A stretch of 64,000 bases of DNA, taken from assembly GCA_028583605.1 (NCBI GenBank), contig CM053330.1, positions 27,540,598-27,604,597 of the forward strand. The letters run 5' to 3'. The notes under the pieces were generated by a model that did not search any database, was not told the DNA's origin, and worked only from the letters and a program-made list of their open reading frames with translations. Of the stretch, positions 46,303 through 58,670 are shown in pieces; position 1 is the stretch's first letter; each line of letters opens with the position of its first letter. The translations under genes and the position numbers were made by a program. Source of the stretch: Dastarcus helophoroides (lineage: Eukaryota > Arthropoda > Insecta > Coleoptera > Bothrideridae).

Positions 46303-46761
46303 TTAAATGCCAAATAATGCTTGCCTTGTACCCAAGCCTCTACGGAATCCAAATTGTGTATTTTCGATATGTGTTTCTATCTTGGGGTATGCCAAGGAAT
46401 TTATCTTTAGAAACAATTTCAGAACATGACTCATTAGTCTTATAGCATAATGATAATTGCAGTTCTTTGCCCTTGTAGTCCCAGGGATTGGGGTAAATGT
46501 CGACCTTAACCAATCAAATGAGATGTCTCCTCTATCATATAATTTCTTAATTATATTAACCAATAAGTTTATCGTTTCTTCTTCCAGGAATTTCAGTATA
46601 TCAGTTAGTATTTCGTACGGACCTGTTGCTTTTCGGTTCTTTGCTGTTTTGATGACTTTCACCACTTCATCTCTGGTAATGGGTGGTCCAGTTATATCTT
46701 CATGCATCCCGTGATCTATGTCCCGTTCATCTTCAAACAAATGGTGATGTATTCCTGCCAT
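46303..46761 (-). pseudogene. LINE reverse transcriptase N-terminal segment
   Basis: The longest intact frame of this LINE, 152 codons: the linker between endonuclease and reverse transcriptase, through the first RT motifs (KATGPYEI, FTPIPG, FGFRRG). It continues after a slip at 46075-46299 with the FIDFERAFDRV motif A, and at 45861-46067 with the YVDN box. Confidence 0.8.
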
Positions 46762-46928
46762 CTTTTTAATATCTATTCCATTTGAAATATTGCGCTCTCA
46801 TTCTTGTCTGTTATGACATTAACACTATTGTATTTGTTCCCTCTTATTTCTTTAATTTTTTTGTGCAGATTGAAGTTGTCGTGCCTCTCTTCGCATTCTT
46901 TAATTTTTGATCATTCTTGAGCGAAGTA

Positions 46929-48169
46929 GGGGAGAGAGGAGCTAAAAGTTCCCAGTGTAAGTTGTTCCAATTAAAAGAGCTCCAAGGAAAAAATAGATAA
47001 ATATATTTTGTAAGTAGAATCTGAAATAAATCGTGTCAGCGCAGCGATGTCAGCCATATTCTTAGGGCAGTTGCGTCCGGTATATCAGGAAGTAAGCGCG
47101 TGCGTCGTTGTGTCATGTAAGTAAATGCTTTCCTTCTTGTAATTTTTAATCTATCTCTCATATATTAACAGTAATCGTTTTGGTTTTTGCTGTGTTTATG
47201 CCACAATATATCTGCTTTGAACAAGATGAGCTAAAATTGGCTAGGTCTTGTAAGCTAAACTATAATTTGCTTTTAGGTGAGCATTTGTTATTTGGGGATA
47301 AATGTTCCTTTTTTGCGGAACATGTTGTGACCTCGGAACAACCAGTGCGTTCCTTCCCAAAGGCACCACCAAGAGTTGGAAATAACAAGAGACGCCTTAG
47401 GAAATCAGCAATTTTAATAGACACTTTGGAGAAAATGGTTCTGGCAGAAAAAGAGTAAGAAGAAGAGGAGAAGTATTGACAATAAAAGAAAGGACAAAGA
47501 AAAACCAGGTGCCAAAATAAAAGGGAAAGAAAAGGGACAGTCTGGTGAACAAGAGGTTCAAGAAACTGAGGATAAAAGTTCTGATCATGGAGAGGATAGT
47601 TTGGAGTATAGTTGTATCATCTGCTATTGCGAACTTGCGTTCTGATGAAGAATGGGTTCAGTGTCAAAAATGTAAAAAGTGGGCCCATTCAAAATGTATA
47701 AAGTTTCGTAATTCATTTATGTATATGTCCAAATTGCAACTCTGATGAGTCTTATGGTGATTTATAAATAGATATTAAAATCTGTTTTATCCAACGGTGG
47801 TTTTAAAATTATATTTAAGACCAAACTCTCACATAAGGAATATTCTATTGTTAAATTTTTAAATATATGATTGCCTTAATAATATAATTGCTTTCTTTAC
47901 AAATTATTCCCCAACAGACCCGGTAACAACTCGCCCCACCTCGTTAACAATTAGCCCCAAGTTGGAACAATTTGTTATTTTTCGACTTCCTGTTTTATAA
48001 TATAAAATATAAAAAAAAAACTAATTTAAATACACTCAAAAAACTTGTTAAATATTAAAGCTGAATTTATTTTTCAAAGTCTCTTTCATAGTACTCATGT
48101 TAGTAACAAGTTTTTTTAAACAATTCTTGAGTTTGATTGAAAAACGGAACTTTAAGCCCCGTTCCCCCC
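46929..48169 (+). mobile_element. Pogo/Tigger-like transposon, internally deleted, 1,241 bp
   Basis: TA lies on both sides (46927-46928 and 48170-48171). The left end GGGGAGAGAGGAGCTAAAAG and the right end on the minus strand GGGGGGAACGGGGCTTAAAG form an inverted repeat of about 28 bp with AAAGTTCC shared further in. The plus-strand relic at 47140-47767 looks like the last third of a pogo-type transposase. The catalytic DDE core is missing, so it is a deletion derivative. It was inserted into the minus-strand LINE, whose frame rejoins on removal. Confidence 0.8.
47140..47767 (+). pseudogene. C-terminal end of a pogo/Tigger-like transposase with PHD-like cysteine motif
   Basis: A first frame (47180-47458) ends with PKAPPRVGNNKRRLRKSAIL and DTLEKM, the usual R/K-rich segment after the DDE domain of insect pogo-type transposases. 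After stops and slips come YSCIICYCELAF (47607-47640), DEEWVQCQKCKKWAHSKCI (47646-47700) and, in a third frame, CPNCNSDESYGDL, ending at 47767. C-x2-C, C-x2-C, H-x3-C and C-x2-C make a PHD-like zinc-binding finger often attached to such transposases. At least three frame breaks are present. Confidence 0.72.
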
Positions 48170-48300
48170 TACTCAGTTTTTGCTTGTATAATTTTTCTTC
48201 TAATTTCCAAGTGAATTTTCTTGTATTTATTCTCTTGTCCTCGAACTTTGAGTTGCCTTCTACATTCCATAAGCTACAGGTTTTCTTCGGTCATCCAGAT

Positions 48301-51300
48301 TTTCTTTTTCATTCGTTTATCTGGCAAATATTACGAATGAATTGTGCAGTACCTACGTTTTTTTATTGCTTATTTAGAATGTTTAACTATTTTACTAACC
48401 ACCTTTAAAACCAACCTTATTAAATATGTTTGTAAATATCTTATCTAAGAAAAAAAACAGAACATTACCTATTCGGTTCTACTCGGCGTTAATGGAGTAA
48501 TAAAAATTAACCTAATTATCAGATATCAGCATCCAATTACGACAGATATCATATAGATACTCTACCGATTGTAATTGATCATCTGAACATTTCTCCTGTG
48601 TCCAGTTTTTACATGATTCAAACAACATAATCTGTAAACAGAGGGCTTTACATTTTTTATTTAAAAAATGCAACAATCTTCGTTGCTACATTTTTACATT
48701 GCTATAAAAATGTAGAATAATTTGGAAATTTTTTAATACCTTTTACGCTCGCATTGTGTAATGCCGAATGTTCAAGATTGCCCCAACCAAGTCTTTCGCA
48801 ATATAGTGGAAAATTAAAAGAAAATATTTAATTTAGGGGCAGAAATAGTGTGCCACTATTAACTATCGTAATACGATCTTTGAATAGTAAATACTTATGC
48901 CTGCAAATTTCATGTTAAAACTACTTATAGAAACTAAGCTATATTGAGTTTAATATATGAAAAAATTACATCGTAAAAACAAAATTTTAGAAAAATACAT
49001 AACTTGAATAATGTCCACGGTGCTTCGCTCCATTTATGGTGTAGTATAAGAGGTGAAATGGTTTGTAAAGTTGAGCTAAGTAAAAAGATGTCACATATTC
49101 CTAAAATAGTACAATCATTGTGTTCGGGATTACCCAGCGTTCGTGTTAACCCCGCTCACCCTTATTCGAATTTTAAAAAATTCTAAAGTATTTTCCTGAA
49201 ATTTTAACACTAATGACGACATTTAATCTATAATGCTAAAATTAAGTCTTTTGTGCTTTAGGCATTTTGATTATGACTAAAGAAAGTCAGAGAAATGTCT
49301 AAAAGCATTGGCAGCAATTTACTTACAATGGAAATGTTGGATGACATAGTTTGGTGTAAGTCAAATATTTGCGACAAAAACGCCGACGCGGCAAAAGAAA
49401 ATAATGTTCCACAGTTTTTCTTCCTCTACTTCCAGAATGAAACTCTTATTAAATGATTGACAACAGCAGAATTCCCTTTGGCCGAAACGATACGACGAGA
49501 AGGACCATAAACGTTAAAAGAGCTGAACAGGCGATTCTTGTATATAAATACACGACGAAAAGATTGATGTAAATGTCAGCGTATTAGTTTTTGTCGTCGA
49601 GATTGTATGCTGGGCCTCGTCCCATCAACTTAATAAAATTCTATCGCCCAACACAAAAAAACCTGCTACACTAACGTATTCCTCTTATTGGTTATGAAAA
49701 ATTCTCTTACGAGGTTTACGAAAATGCTCGCCGAGTTTATGTCGCTACAGGAGTTCCGACATCATTTTTTATTAATGCGTTGTCTCATTTTTATTGCATT
49801 TTATTGTTCCCTTTTTTCCGAGAGATCCGCGTCGACTCCATCAGAGAAATTGCAACACAATACTTTATCACAAGATGGAATCTAGGACGAGCTTTGTGCG
49901 CTATTTTGTATTGGGACATAGGGGGACGCGGATACTTGAACGAGTGCTTGCTTACTTTCTGCTGAATGTATGAAATGCATTCGGAGGATCCTGAGATTTC
50001 TAGCTTAAGTAATAAAAGGGATGATGTAGTAGAGATAACTTGTCGATTTATTACATAAAGGAAACTTTGTGCATCAGAAGACGAAAAAGGAGAAGTGTGG
50101 TTCTTGAAATTTAGTGAGAGCTTGGCTTTCAGTAAATTGCAGATCAAGTCTTGTTTTATGGGAGCGATTCATTTTATGCTGGCAAACACATGTGTCAAGT
50201 CACCTTTGATGCTATTCTCGTATAAAGCTGACAAGTTACCTTTCTGACGTAAATGTGAATTAGTAAAGGGATAAGTTTACGTAATTTATAGTGGAACTTT
50301 TCTAGATAATGCTAGATTACAAATCATGCATTAGTAAATACTGAAGCTGAAAAAGTCGATTGTTGAATTCCAGAGTTGTGGTTATATTTTTATTGCTAGG
50401 TTTATGTATGATTTACTTAAAGCCGTGTCGAAATATATAGGTTATTGAAAATTTGGCTTATATTGAAATATTGCCAAGAGCTTGACATTTAAATCGAATA
50501 AAGTTTACAGCAAGTGCAGAAGAGCGTAGCAGATACACTTTAGAGCTTAACAGTGACCCGAAATATTGAAACGAGAGCATTCGGTGGAAACGCGAATGAA
50601 AAAATAGGATTTTGCGGCTCTTAACCTAAATATTCAGTTATAGCCTCGAATCTGACACGATTGATTGAACCCGAATTTGCACAAAATTGATGCTAGAGTC
50701 GAATTCGAACTGCTTCCACTTGTTAAAATTTAAAAATTTAGCAGCGGTTGATAATCAAATGCAATCTATCGAAATAACCAACGGTTTAAGTTACTTCTTT
50801 GAAATATTTTACAACATAAATTACCCTCGGCTGTGGACTTTTAATATTCTTTAATTAAGCAACGCGATGAATCACGGTAATTACTTTCTCAGATACAAAT
50901 AATTTTTAAGGCAGCCAATTTTATACTTCCAAAATTAAGTTTAGTCATTTATAATGGAAGATGGCATCAAGCTAATTCAAAAAAGAATCTTTTAAATTGG
51001 ATTCTTTGTCACAAAATAAACCAAGAAGTCAATAATGCTGAAGTCAAGTTAAATATATTAAGTGACAAAAATTAAAAACGAAAGGCAGTTTCTAATCTTG
51101 GGTACTTCTTATCAATTTTTACGATATAATTCGCAAAATACGTTTAGCAAATTCATAGTATGCTTGTTTTTTGTAAAGTATCTGCATTAAATTGAAACCT
51201 ACATTTAAAGTCCTTGTGTTTTCAAAGTCGCAATTTTATAACATAAGCATTTCACCAATATATTCGAACAAAAGTGACGCTACATTTTAAGAGCAACTTT

Positions 51301-52175
51301 CAAGTGAAGAAGTAGATAAGCTAAACTGATTTTGGCCCAATTTGCATATTAGCAGCTTCAGATGGCCTCCACCCTTTCACTTAATATGTCCCAAACCGCA
51401 CCTCTTACAGCATCTTCGGTGACATTCGATCCAAGGCTACTAAATGCAAACTGCGCCAGAATTGGCTTAGCTTAGCTACTTAAAGACAAGACCAACCTAT
51501 ATCAAACAACTTTTTAAAAAGATATTAGCAGTGTGTAGGGTAAATTACTTTGAAAAAAACATTTGTACATATATATCACCTGTAAGAACACATTTAAAGT
51601 AAAACTAGTTTAGTTCTGAAGATATAAATATCGAGCATAAGCAAAATCTAAATTTCTGCTGGTATTTTCAAAGTCATCATGTTATTTCAAAGATTCCCCA
51701 GTATTGTTTCGGCCATAAAACCAAATTTTGGTAGTCGCTAATAACCATGAGATATCAGAAGTAACATTATGCTTTGTTCACTGTTAGGGAACTTTTTACC
51801 ATCTATTCTTACTAGCTTTTTTACCAGCTTTTTTTGACTCCAATCCAATCGCAAGGGACAGCCTTATTATATGGTTGGGTGTTGGGGCACGGTTGTCAAG
51901 CGAATGACCTTCTTCTTTAGTCGTCAAAGGTATGTTCGGCAACAACGTGAAGTGCGAGGGACCCCAAAGTCAGGCTTTTGCCATTCGATAAAATCTTATA
52001 TCCGGCCCAACATAAGTTGCTTACATTATTTTTGAGCAAAAGGTCAAATTTTATCAGGTTTATGCTCTATGTCAACTTTTTCCTGCAACTGTTTTACGAA
52101 TTTATGAACTAAGTACAAGCACATTGTTAAAATATGTACCTGTGAAAATTAGCATAAATTGTGCATTTTTAAAGC
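48301..52175. other. Non-coding stretch
   Basis: No gene recognised. 49380-50160 and 51340-51480 are GC-normal. Near 48780 (TTGCCCCAACC) and 49150 (GTTAACCCCGCTCACCC) are C-rich strings like the ends of pogo-like elements, but no matching partners were found. Confidence 0.4.
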
Positions 52176-52296
52176 AATACGAAAATTGAAATACAAATCT
52201 TGTCCCCTGAAACAAAACAAAAATTAAAAAACACAACAAAGGTTGCTCTAATACGTTTCGATAGCCAAGCTTCAGAGAGAATCAGTATCTCTCTTT
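52176..52296 (-). repeat. Dispersed repeat end, copy 3
   Basis: Minus-strand copy of the unit at 20164-20300: GAAGCTTGGCTATCGAAAC, GCAACCTTTGTTGTG, a pyrimidine tract ending in CAG, then GGGACAAG and a T-rich tail. It is the third instance of this unit in the window. Confidence 0.6.
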
Positions 52297-53574
52297 TAAC
52301 TTTTGTCATTTACTATTTTAACCATTATCCTAAAAATTTTATTCCTTTAAGTATACATGTAAGAATTTGAAAAATACATCATCATTTATACAAAAAGTCG
52401 CAGTTTCGAAGAAAGGTTTAAATTTTTTAAGGAAATCTAAATGTTAAAAAAGTCCAAAATTTGGAAACCCAACATGATCAAAAAATTAAACATTTAAAAA
52501 AAATTCGAAAGTTAAATGCTTAAAAAAATTGCATTTAAAAAAATCAAAATTTTTTTAAAAAAGTCGAAATCTTAAAAAATGGTCGATATTTTGAAAGAGT
52601 CTAGGTTTTACAAAATAGTCAAAAGTCTCGAAAAAATTGAAATTTTTAAAAGAAAAAGGTTTTCAAAACATTTTCATAAGATATAGGACAAAAATCTAAA
52701 TTTTCAAAAAAAATGCAATTTTAAAAAACTGACGACAACTTCAAATAAGGTCAGAATATTTAAAAAAGCCGAAATCTAGGTGCCGAAATTATCATAAAAA
52801 AACGAAAAGTTTTTAGCAAAATAAACAAAAAAAATTGGGTTTTAAAAACAATAGACCCTTTTTTAAAAAAGTCTAATTTAAAAAAAAAATTCAAAAGCTT
52901 GCAAAAAGTGAAAAATTTGATGACTATTTGTTTTAAGATTGTCGAAATTTTTAATAACTAAAAATTTGAAAAGAAATTCCTAATTAAAAAAATTTCAAAA
53001 TTTAATTTAAAAAATAAGTCGAAATTTTGAAAAAGTCAGCTTTCAAAAATTAAAGTACAAAGTAAGATATTTCAAAGATCGAAAATATTGAAAAAGTACC
53101 GCCAAGGGCCAAACTTTAAAACAAAATTAAATTTTGAATTTAAAATTTTCAAAAAGGAAAAATATTTAAAAAAGTCCATATTTTGAAAAAAAAATCCAGT
53201 CAGTGAAGTCTAAATTTTAAAATAAAATCGAAACTTTCAAAAGATTTAAGCTTTTAAAAACTAAACATTTTCAAAAAAGTAAAAATTTTAAAAATGAAGA
53301 TTTGGAAAAAAGTCAAAATGTTTAAAAAAGCAAATGTTTTCCAAAAAATCTAAGTTATGGAAAAAATCTAATCATTGAAAAGTTGAAATTTAAAAAAAAT
53401 CAGTTATTTTGAAAATACCCAAATTTTTGGGAAAGTCAAAAGAAAAAAGCAGTCGAAATTAAAAAAAAGGAATTTTAAAAGGTTGATACCGTGAGCGTTC
53501 CGCTAAAAGACGACACTCGACACATAAAAGGAGTTAAAGAAAAACCAATTACAGAAGACTCCAGCTAGTCATTG
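52297..53574. other. AT-rich A/T-run block
   Basis: 52330-53490 is built from A runs and AAATTTT separated every 10-20 bases by GTC or GTCGAAA/GTCAAAA. This gives the impression of an extremely decayed short-period repeat. No coding sequence. Confidence 0.5.
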
Positions 53575-53935
53575 TACAATAATGTTGCGCGTTATCGGTT
53601 CGAAAATTAAAACTTCATGAATTGTAAACACTTTACTTCAAACTTTTTTCTGAACACTACAATTATAATTCACTTAACTATCAGGCTATCTGACTAACCA
53701 GCTGACTTCACTAACCAACCAACTAATTGACTTCCTGAGGGAACGTCGACCGCGTATTTATACCCTTCCGCTTTTCTAGAACGGAATCCGTACAGATAAG
53801 ATTATCGCTTGCAGAAACGTCTGAGCCGCTTATCTGCCATATGAGTCATTCTCGCGGCCGCTCTTCATTATCAAATGTTTCTAGAAAATTCCTTACACAG
53901 TCACTAATATAAATTTTATAACTTTATTTTATTAC
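53575..53935 (-). mobile_element. LTR-like repeat, copy C
   Basis: The longest and cleanest copy. On the minus strand it runs from TTATATTAGTGACTGTGTAA through GCGGCCGCGAGAATGA, GCAAGCGATAA, CTTATCTGTACGGATTCC, the TATA box, then a TCAG/TTAGTC-rich stretch, TTATAATTGTAGTGTTCAG and TTTTCGAACCGATAACGCGC. It carries a slightly longer region between the TATA box and the 3' part than copies A and B. No coding region of a retrotransposon was seen next to it. Confidence 0.58.
53755..53762 (-). promoter_or_regulatory. TATA box of LTR-like copy C
   Basis: TATTTATA on the plus strand, equivalent to TATAAATA followed by CGCGGTCG on the minus strand, as in the other two copies. Confidence 0.45.
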
Positions 53936-53994
53936 AATAACTATTTTGTATTTGCAACGGTCAAAAACCCATTAACAATTGGTAGAGGCTCGAC

Positions 53995-54120
53995 AAAGTA
54001 AATTGTGCAGAAAACCATATTAGAGAGGACGTCAACTAGTCGCGCCGTACAATGCAGAAACGCTCCAAAAATGTGTACCCTATACAAAATTAATAGAGGA
54101 CGCCAACGAGACGCAGTATT
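53995..54120 (+). repeat. Short imperfect direct repeat
   Basis: AGAGGACGTCAACTAGTCGC (54014-54045 region) and AGAGGACGCCAACGAGACGC (54090-54115 region) are near-copies. A weaker third copy, GAAGACTCCAGCTAGTCATT, lies on the other side of LTR-like copy C near 53555. They may be part of the parent retroelement. Confidence 0.4.
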
Positions 54121-54394
54121 TAATTTCTGGGAAAGAGTAACCTTCCAAAAACTTCTAACCCACTAATGTTCACTAATGTTCACGGAACAAGGATGAAAAC
54201 GTTCAACTTTGGGACAGAAAAAACAGATTCCGTTGGTAATTCGAAAAACCCGTGCTTGTACCTCACGTTAAAAAGCCGTAAGTATTTATTTCCTGTTGGT
54301 GCGTTTTTTTTTCTTGTGCGTATGTTTACCATACTGTATTTTTTCTTCATTATTTCAGTTTTCCCATTTTATTTATTTGTGCTGTACAGGTGCG

Positions 54395-55140
54395 AAATGT
54401 TCCGATATCAACAAGGTATCGATACCTATTCATAAAGTAGTATTCGGAAATAGTTTTCGATACTACTCATCTGAATACCATTAAAGTATCGATACCTACT
54501 CATATCGATAGTCTTCAGACATTTTTAGGGATGGCTGGTGTTATGTATTATATGAATATTTTTTGGTCTATGTACTGTGGGAAATGTGGAAAGATTTGAA
54601 TTACCTACATACAAAAAAAAATTTATTTTCAAAACAACACAGACATGTAGTATTTAACGATTACTAAGTAGCGAGCAGTAAATGATTGCCATCTTAACCA
54701 GAGGAAGAGGGATATTTGGCTCTGTTTTTGCTAGGGATTGCGAACCTAGATGAAAGAATCCTACTTTTCAACTTTCGTGCTTCTAACGAAAATGAGAATA
54801 AGTCAAATAATCAAAACTCTATGATGCGAGGCGAATTTAGAACTACAACTTGTCTTTGAGAAATACAAACAGTTGAGAACTACGTCATTCATCGGTCGAC
54901 GATAATGATGAGTCGTTGAATCAAACTTTCGTCTTTTGTTTATAATTCATTTGATTCGTTCAAAAATTGTAAAGATAAATTCGATCGGCGTCGAATTCGA
55001 TTCGATACCAATTACATTTTTTTCGATACCGAGTAGGTCTTGCAAAAATGAATCGATGATAAAGTATTTGGTATCGAAATAAAAGTATCCAGTATTTACT
55101 CGTATTTACTTGTATCGGAACCAATTTAGCTGTCCCAACG
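54395..55140. mobile_element. Candidate non-autonomous element with many ATCGATA motifs
   Basis: GGTATCGATACCTA, TTTTCGATACTACTC, AGTATCGATACCTACT and CATATCGATAG cluster at 54410-54515, and GATTCGATACC, TTTCGATACCGAG, GTATCGAAAT and TTGTATCGGAACC cluster at 54985-55130. Paired clusters of short palindromes near both ends are common subterminal features of hAT-type elements. No terminal repeat or target duplication could be fixed, so the boundaries are guesses. Confidence 0.35.
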
Positions 55141-55189
55141 CAAAGCGCGAAATTATATGTGCGTGCGGTATTAAAGTCAAAATTTTTCA

Positions 55190-56040
55190 AAAAATAGTCT
55201 AAATTTACAAAAATCAGAATTTAGAAAAAAAGGTGAACGTTTGAAAAAAACCAAACTCAAAATGGCAACAATTTTCAAAAAATTAAAATTTTTGGCAAAT
55301 AATAATAAAAATAAAATTAACTAATTTAATACGTTAAAAAAGTAGTCGACATGACAATAGTGAACTAGTACTAAATAAATTTAAAAGTTGACCCAATTAT
55401 TCTGTTGCAGCGGTAATAATGAAAGATGCCACTAACCCTTGCAGGAAAACAAGCCTTTTCTGCAACGAAGGAAATTCCTACGAGCTTGGCCCCCAGTAGG
55501 TACTATAAATAATTAAAGTGGAAAGTAAAAGACATTCCAGAATTGGAATCCAAATTCCACCGACAAAGCAAAACAAAATGAGAAAGACACTGAAGAAGGC
55601 TACCAGACGAGTTTATAAGCATATTAGTAAGGCACTAAGGTCCTGAAAATAACGAGAACATGACCGTTTATCTCAGAGGTGAATGTAAGATAATCACGTG
55701 CCCTCACCTTGGGTGGTGTGCGTGTAGATAGACAAACTAGAACACCAAATATGCAAAAACCAGCCGGAATGTTAAATGAGAACACTGAATTAATTTGCAT
55801 AACGTGGAGGTCGTTAGAAACAGAAATGCAGTTGAAGAAAAGGATTTTAAAGAGGAAATCTTCATTTTTCAAAAAAAAATCCAAATAAATCTCAAAATTT
55901 ATTATTGTTTCTTAAAATGTCGACCCCTGAATTACAAAATGTGCACAATATTCTCTAAATTTCTATTTATTTTTCAAAATGTCAAATTTAAGTTAAATTT
56001 TAATTGTTTTCGTGTAAGTCAATTTTTTATTTATAACAAT
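55190..56040. other. AT-rich stretch before a LINE
   Basis: 55190-55320 and 55860-56030 have the A/T-run texture. 55400-55800 is GC-normal, and the open frame 55624-55884 (-) has no motif. The LINE reading starts right after 56040. Confidence 0.4.
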
Positions 56041-58250
56041 TTTGTAAGTTAGGTTTTACAGAGGGGCAGAAGCAGATTCAGACCATTACCTAGTAAGAGC
56101 AAGTCTAAGATTTTGGGATGTCCAAAACCAGCAAGTTAGGAATTCCTAGGAAAGTAAATATGAAATGAAAGATTTACAAACGATTATGTTTTATATAAAT
56201 ATAGGAAAAGTACTCATGAATCTTTTAACAATGATACAATACCAAATAAAGAAGATATTAAAGACAAATGGAAAAAATCGCAAGAATAGTATCAAACGCT
56301 ACCAGAACAAACTTATCAAAAGGAAGGAGTGTAAAGCCAAACTGAAAGAAAAAGCAAGGTTAAGACAGGACATGCTGCAGACATATACAGAAGAGAGTGT
56401 AAAGAAGTAGAACGGACAAAAAACAAAACAAACGTGCAGAGCTCCTAAACAAAAATTTTAAGAAGAAGAATTAAAAGAAATTGAGAGAAAATACAACAAA
56501 AAAGAAATACGGAATTTCTATAAAGATGTTAAGGACATAAAGAAAGAACATTAAACCAAATCAGTATTTTTCAAAAACAAAGAGGGATTTCTACTTAGAA
56601 GGAAAGATGATATCCTTAGAAGATGGAGAGAGTGCTTCGAGGAATTGTTGAATACTGCAGATAGGAAAGGATTTGGAAAGCACCAACAAGAGGCGACTGT
56701 AGAGGAAGAATTAGAACCAAATAAAAAAGACATAGAAGACGTATTATACGCAATGAACGTCAATAAAAGTCCAGGGAAAAATAACATTACAGCAGAAAAT
56801 TTGGAATATGGAGGTGTCATTCTAAAAACAAAGATATTCCAGTTAGAGAAATTTGGGAAAATGAAATTATACCACGGAAATGGAACAAAGCTATCATGAT
56901 AACACTTTTTAAAAAAGGAGACATAGCAGAATGCAGTAATTACAGAGGAATAGCTTAGCAAGACGTAACATGCAAAATAGTTGCAACGATAATAAAGAAA
57001 AGACTAGAAACCTATTTGGAAACTATTATTGGCAAATACCAAGGTTTTAGAAACAACAGATCCACAAGAGACCAAATATATATGTTAAAATAAATCCTAA
57101 CTGGATTTTATGAATATGAAATCCCGATTCGCATGATGTTCATAGATTTTAAAACTGCCTATGACTCTGTTAATAGAAGGAAACTTTTTGAGATATTGAA
57201 GAAATTTAGAATACCAGAAAACATCGTTTGACTAATTACAATGACTCTACGTTATACCACATGTGCAGTCAAAATAAATAGAAAGTTGTCGCAAGAGTTT
57301 AAAGTGAAAATTAGCCTTAAGCAGGGAGATCTACTATCGACAGTATTATTTAATATAGTCTTGAAAAATGTTATAAGAAAAAGTGGTATAAATTGGTATG
57401 GAACCCTTTTTAACAGATCCCATCAATGTCTTAAATACGCAGATGATATTATGTTACTAGCCAGAAGTAAGAAGGAATTAGAAATTATTACAAGAAATCT
57501 GGTGGAGGTAGCGATCAGGGTTGGGCTTCAGGTTAACAAAGACAAGAGTAAATACATGAAGCTAGGGAAGACACGAGAAACATTAAATGGGTGCCTTATG
57601 GTTCAAATTGATCAAAAACACTTCCTAGAATTCGAAGAAGCAGAAAATTATATGCACCTAGGCGAACTAATAGACAAATGTTGTTGCGAAGAGTCGGAAG
57701 TAAACTCGGGGATAGCTATAAGTAATAGGTGGGCGGGTGGGCTAAATAGATTAATAAGGTCAAAATAGATTTTCCACAAGACTAAAATCAGCCTGTATAA
57801 AACCATACTGAGACCCACGATGCTGTATAGTTGTGAGTCATGAACTGCGACTAAAAAAATTTAAGAAAACCTGTTGACCTGGAAAAGAAAAATATTACGT
57901 AGAATTTTTGGAGGGAAGAAGGTAGACGACATCTGGGAAAGACGTTCAAATAGAAAAATATAGAATATGTTCGGAGAACCGTCCATATCTCAGTTCGTGA
58001 GGGCGCGGCGATTACAATGGTTGGGACATTTGGAAAGAATGAAGGAAGGCAGATTGGTTAAGAACTGCGGTTTGACGATTCCAGAAGGTAAGAGACGGAA
58101 CGGTAGACCAAGAAAATGGTGACGTGACGCAGTACAATAGGCTTTAAAAGAAAAGAGTATTAGAAATGAAAGAATGGCAGTTGGAGGCAGAAAGCATGGA
58201 AGAACATTATCAAGCTATGGGCCTAAAAGGCCTGTAAACGCTTTCATATA
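56041..58250 (+). mobile_element. LINE relic with endonuclease end and reverse transcriptase
   Basis: The plus-strand reading begins with the last endonuclease motif SDHYLVRASLRFWD (from 56079). It continues through a basic linker, NKSPGKNNITAENLEYG (56760-56815), KAIMITLFKKGDIAECSNYR, KYQGFRNNRSTRDQIYML, MMFIDFKTAYDSVNRRKLFE (motif A), ISLKQGDLLSTVLFNIVLKN, KYADDIMLLARSKKELEII (YADD at 57436-57447) and ILRPTMLYSCES, and ends with RARRLQWLGHLERMKEGRLV and GRPRKW. More than ten stops or slips are present, but the catalytic YADD is kept. It is a different LINE family from those at 26-31 and 45-48 kb. Confidence 0.83.
57241..57768 (+). pseudogene. Reverse transcriptase palm/thumb segment of the LINE
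   Basis: The longest open piece, 175 codons, of the LINE at 56041-58250. It covers the motif with QGDLLSTVLFN, the catalytic YADD, NKDKSKYMKL and a thumb motif ENYMHLGELIDK. Stops lie immediately before it (57228-57231) and after it (57766-57768). Confidence 0.8.
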
Positions 58251-58614
58251 TAAAATTCGATTTTTTGCCAGTTTAAACTTAAAATTATACTAAATATGAA
58301 ATTATCTATTATAAACATCAATCAACTTGTCCTCGACATCAACGCATGCGGTAAAATATTTAGGTGTATTTATGATTAACGGTACACTAAAATCGTTCAA
58401 CCCTATAATAGCAGCTTTAATGTTATAAAGGGCTAAAAAAGTGTATCTAGCACACTGAAGCTTACTATAAAATGAAATAGTCTACGTTTGAAAAGTAAAA
58501 TTTCTTTTATTAATGTCTAGAATATTAATATATCATAGAGCTTTAGTAAAATGAAATAATACACGCTGATGAGTTCTGTCCAATAATCCAGCTCGTAACA
58601 CTGACATTAAACAC

Positions 58615-58670
58615 AGAGCCTCGTATAGTTTAGCGGATAGAGCATGGACTTTAAAGGGCCCACTATCGTA
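58615..58670 (+). other. tRNA 5'-half-like sequence
   Basis: GCCTCGTATAGTTTAGCGGA followed by TAGAGCA resembles an acceptor strand plus D-arm with A box, and TGGACTTTAAAGGGCCCA resembles an anticodon arm. No T-arm or B box follows, so it is a tRNA-derived fragment such as a SINE head or a decayed gene. Confidence 0.35.

Larger units (their letters stand above)
45250..48300 (-). mobile_element. RTE-like LINE relic split by a pogo-like transposon
   Basis: On the minus strand the LINE begins near 48300 (about 48172-48300, with KRINTRKFTWKLEEKLYKQK). It is interrupted by the transposon 46929-48169, resumes at 46926, and ends near 45250. Motifs in order: ITRDEVVKVIKTAKNRKATG, LRSTFTPIPG, ENTQFGFRRGLGTRQALFG, IMCFIDFERAFDRVKHEKVI, YVDN at 45942-45953 where an active enzyme has YADD, ELWTLTEDTLKRLEACEMWS, and GRRGSGRRKTSWLRNLRQWF. 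The catalytic change and several frame slips make it inactive. Excising the transposon with one TA keeps the frame open across the junction. Confidence 0.85.

Noticed and set aside
46457..46714. Plus-strand frame over the LINE
   Set aside because: Antisense shadow of the LINE reverse transcriptase frame.
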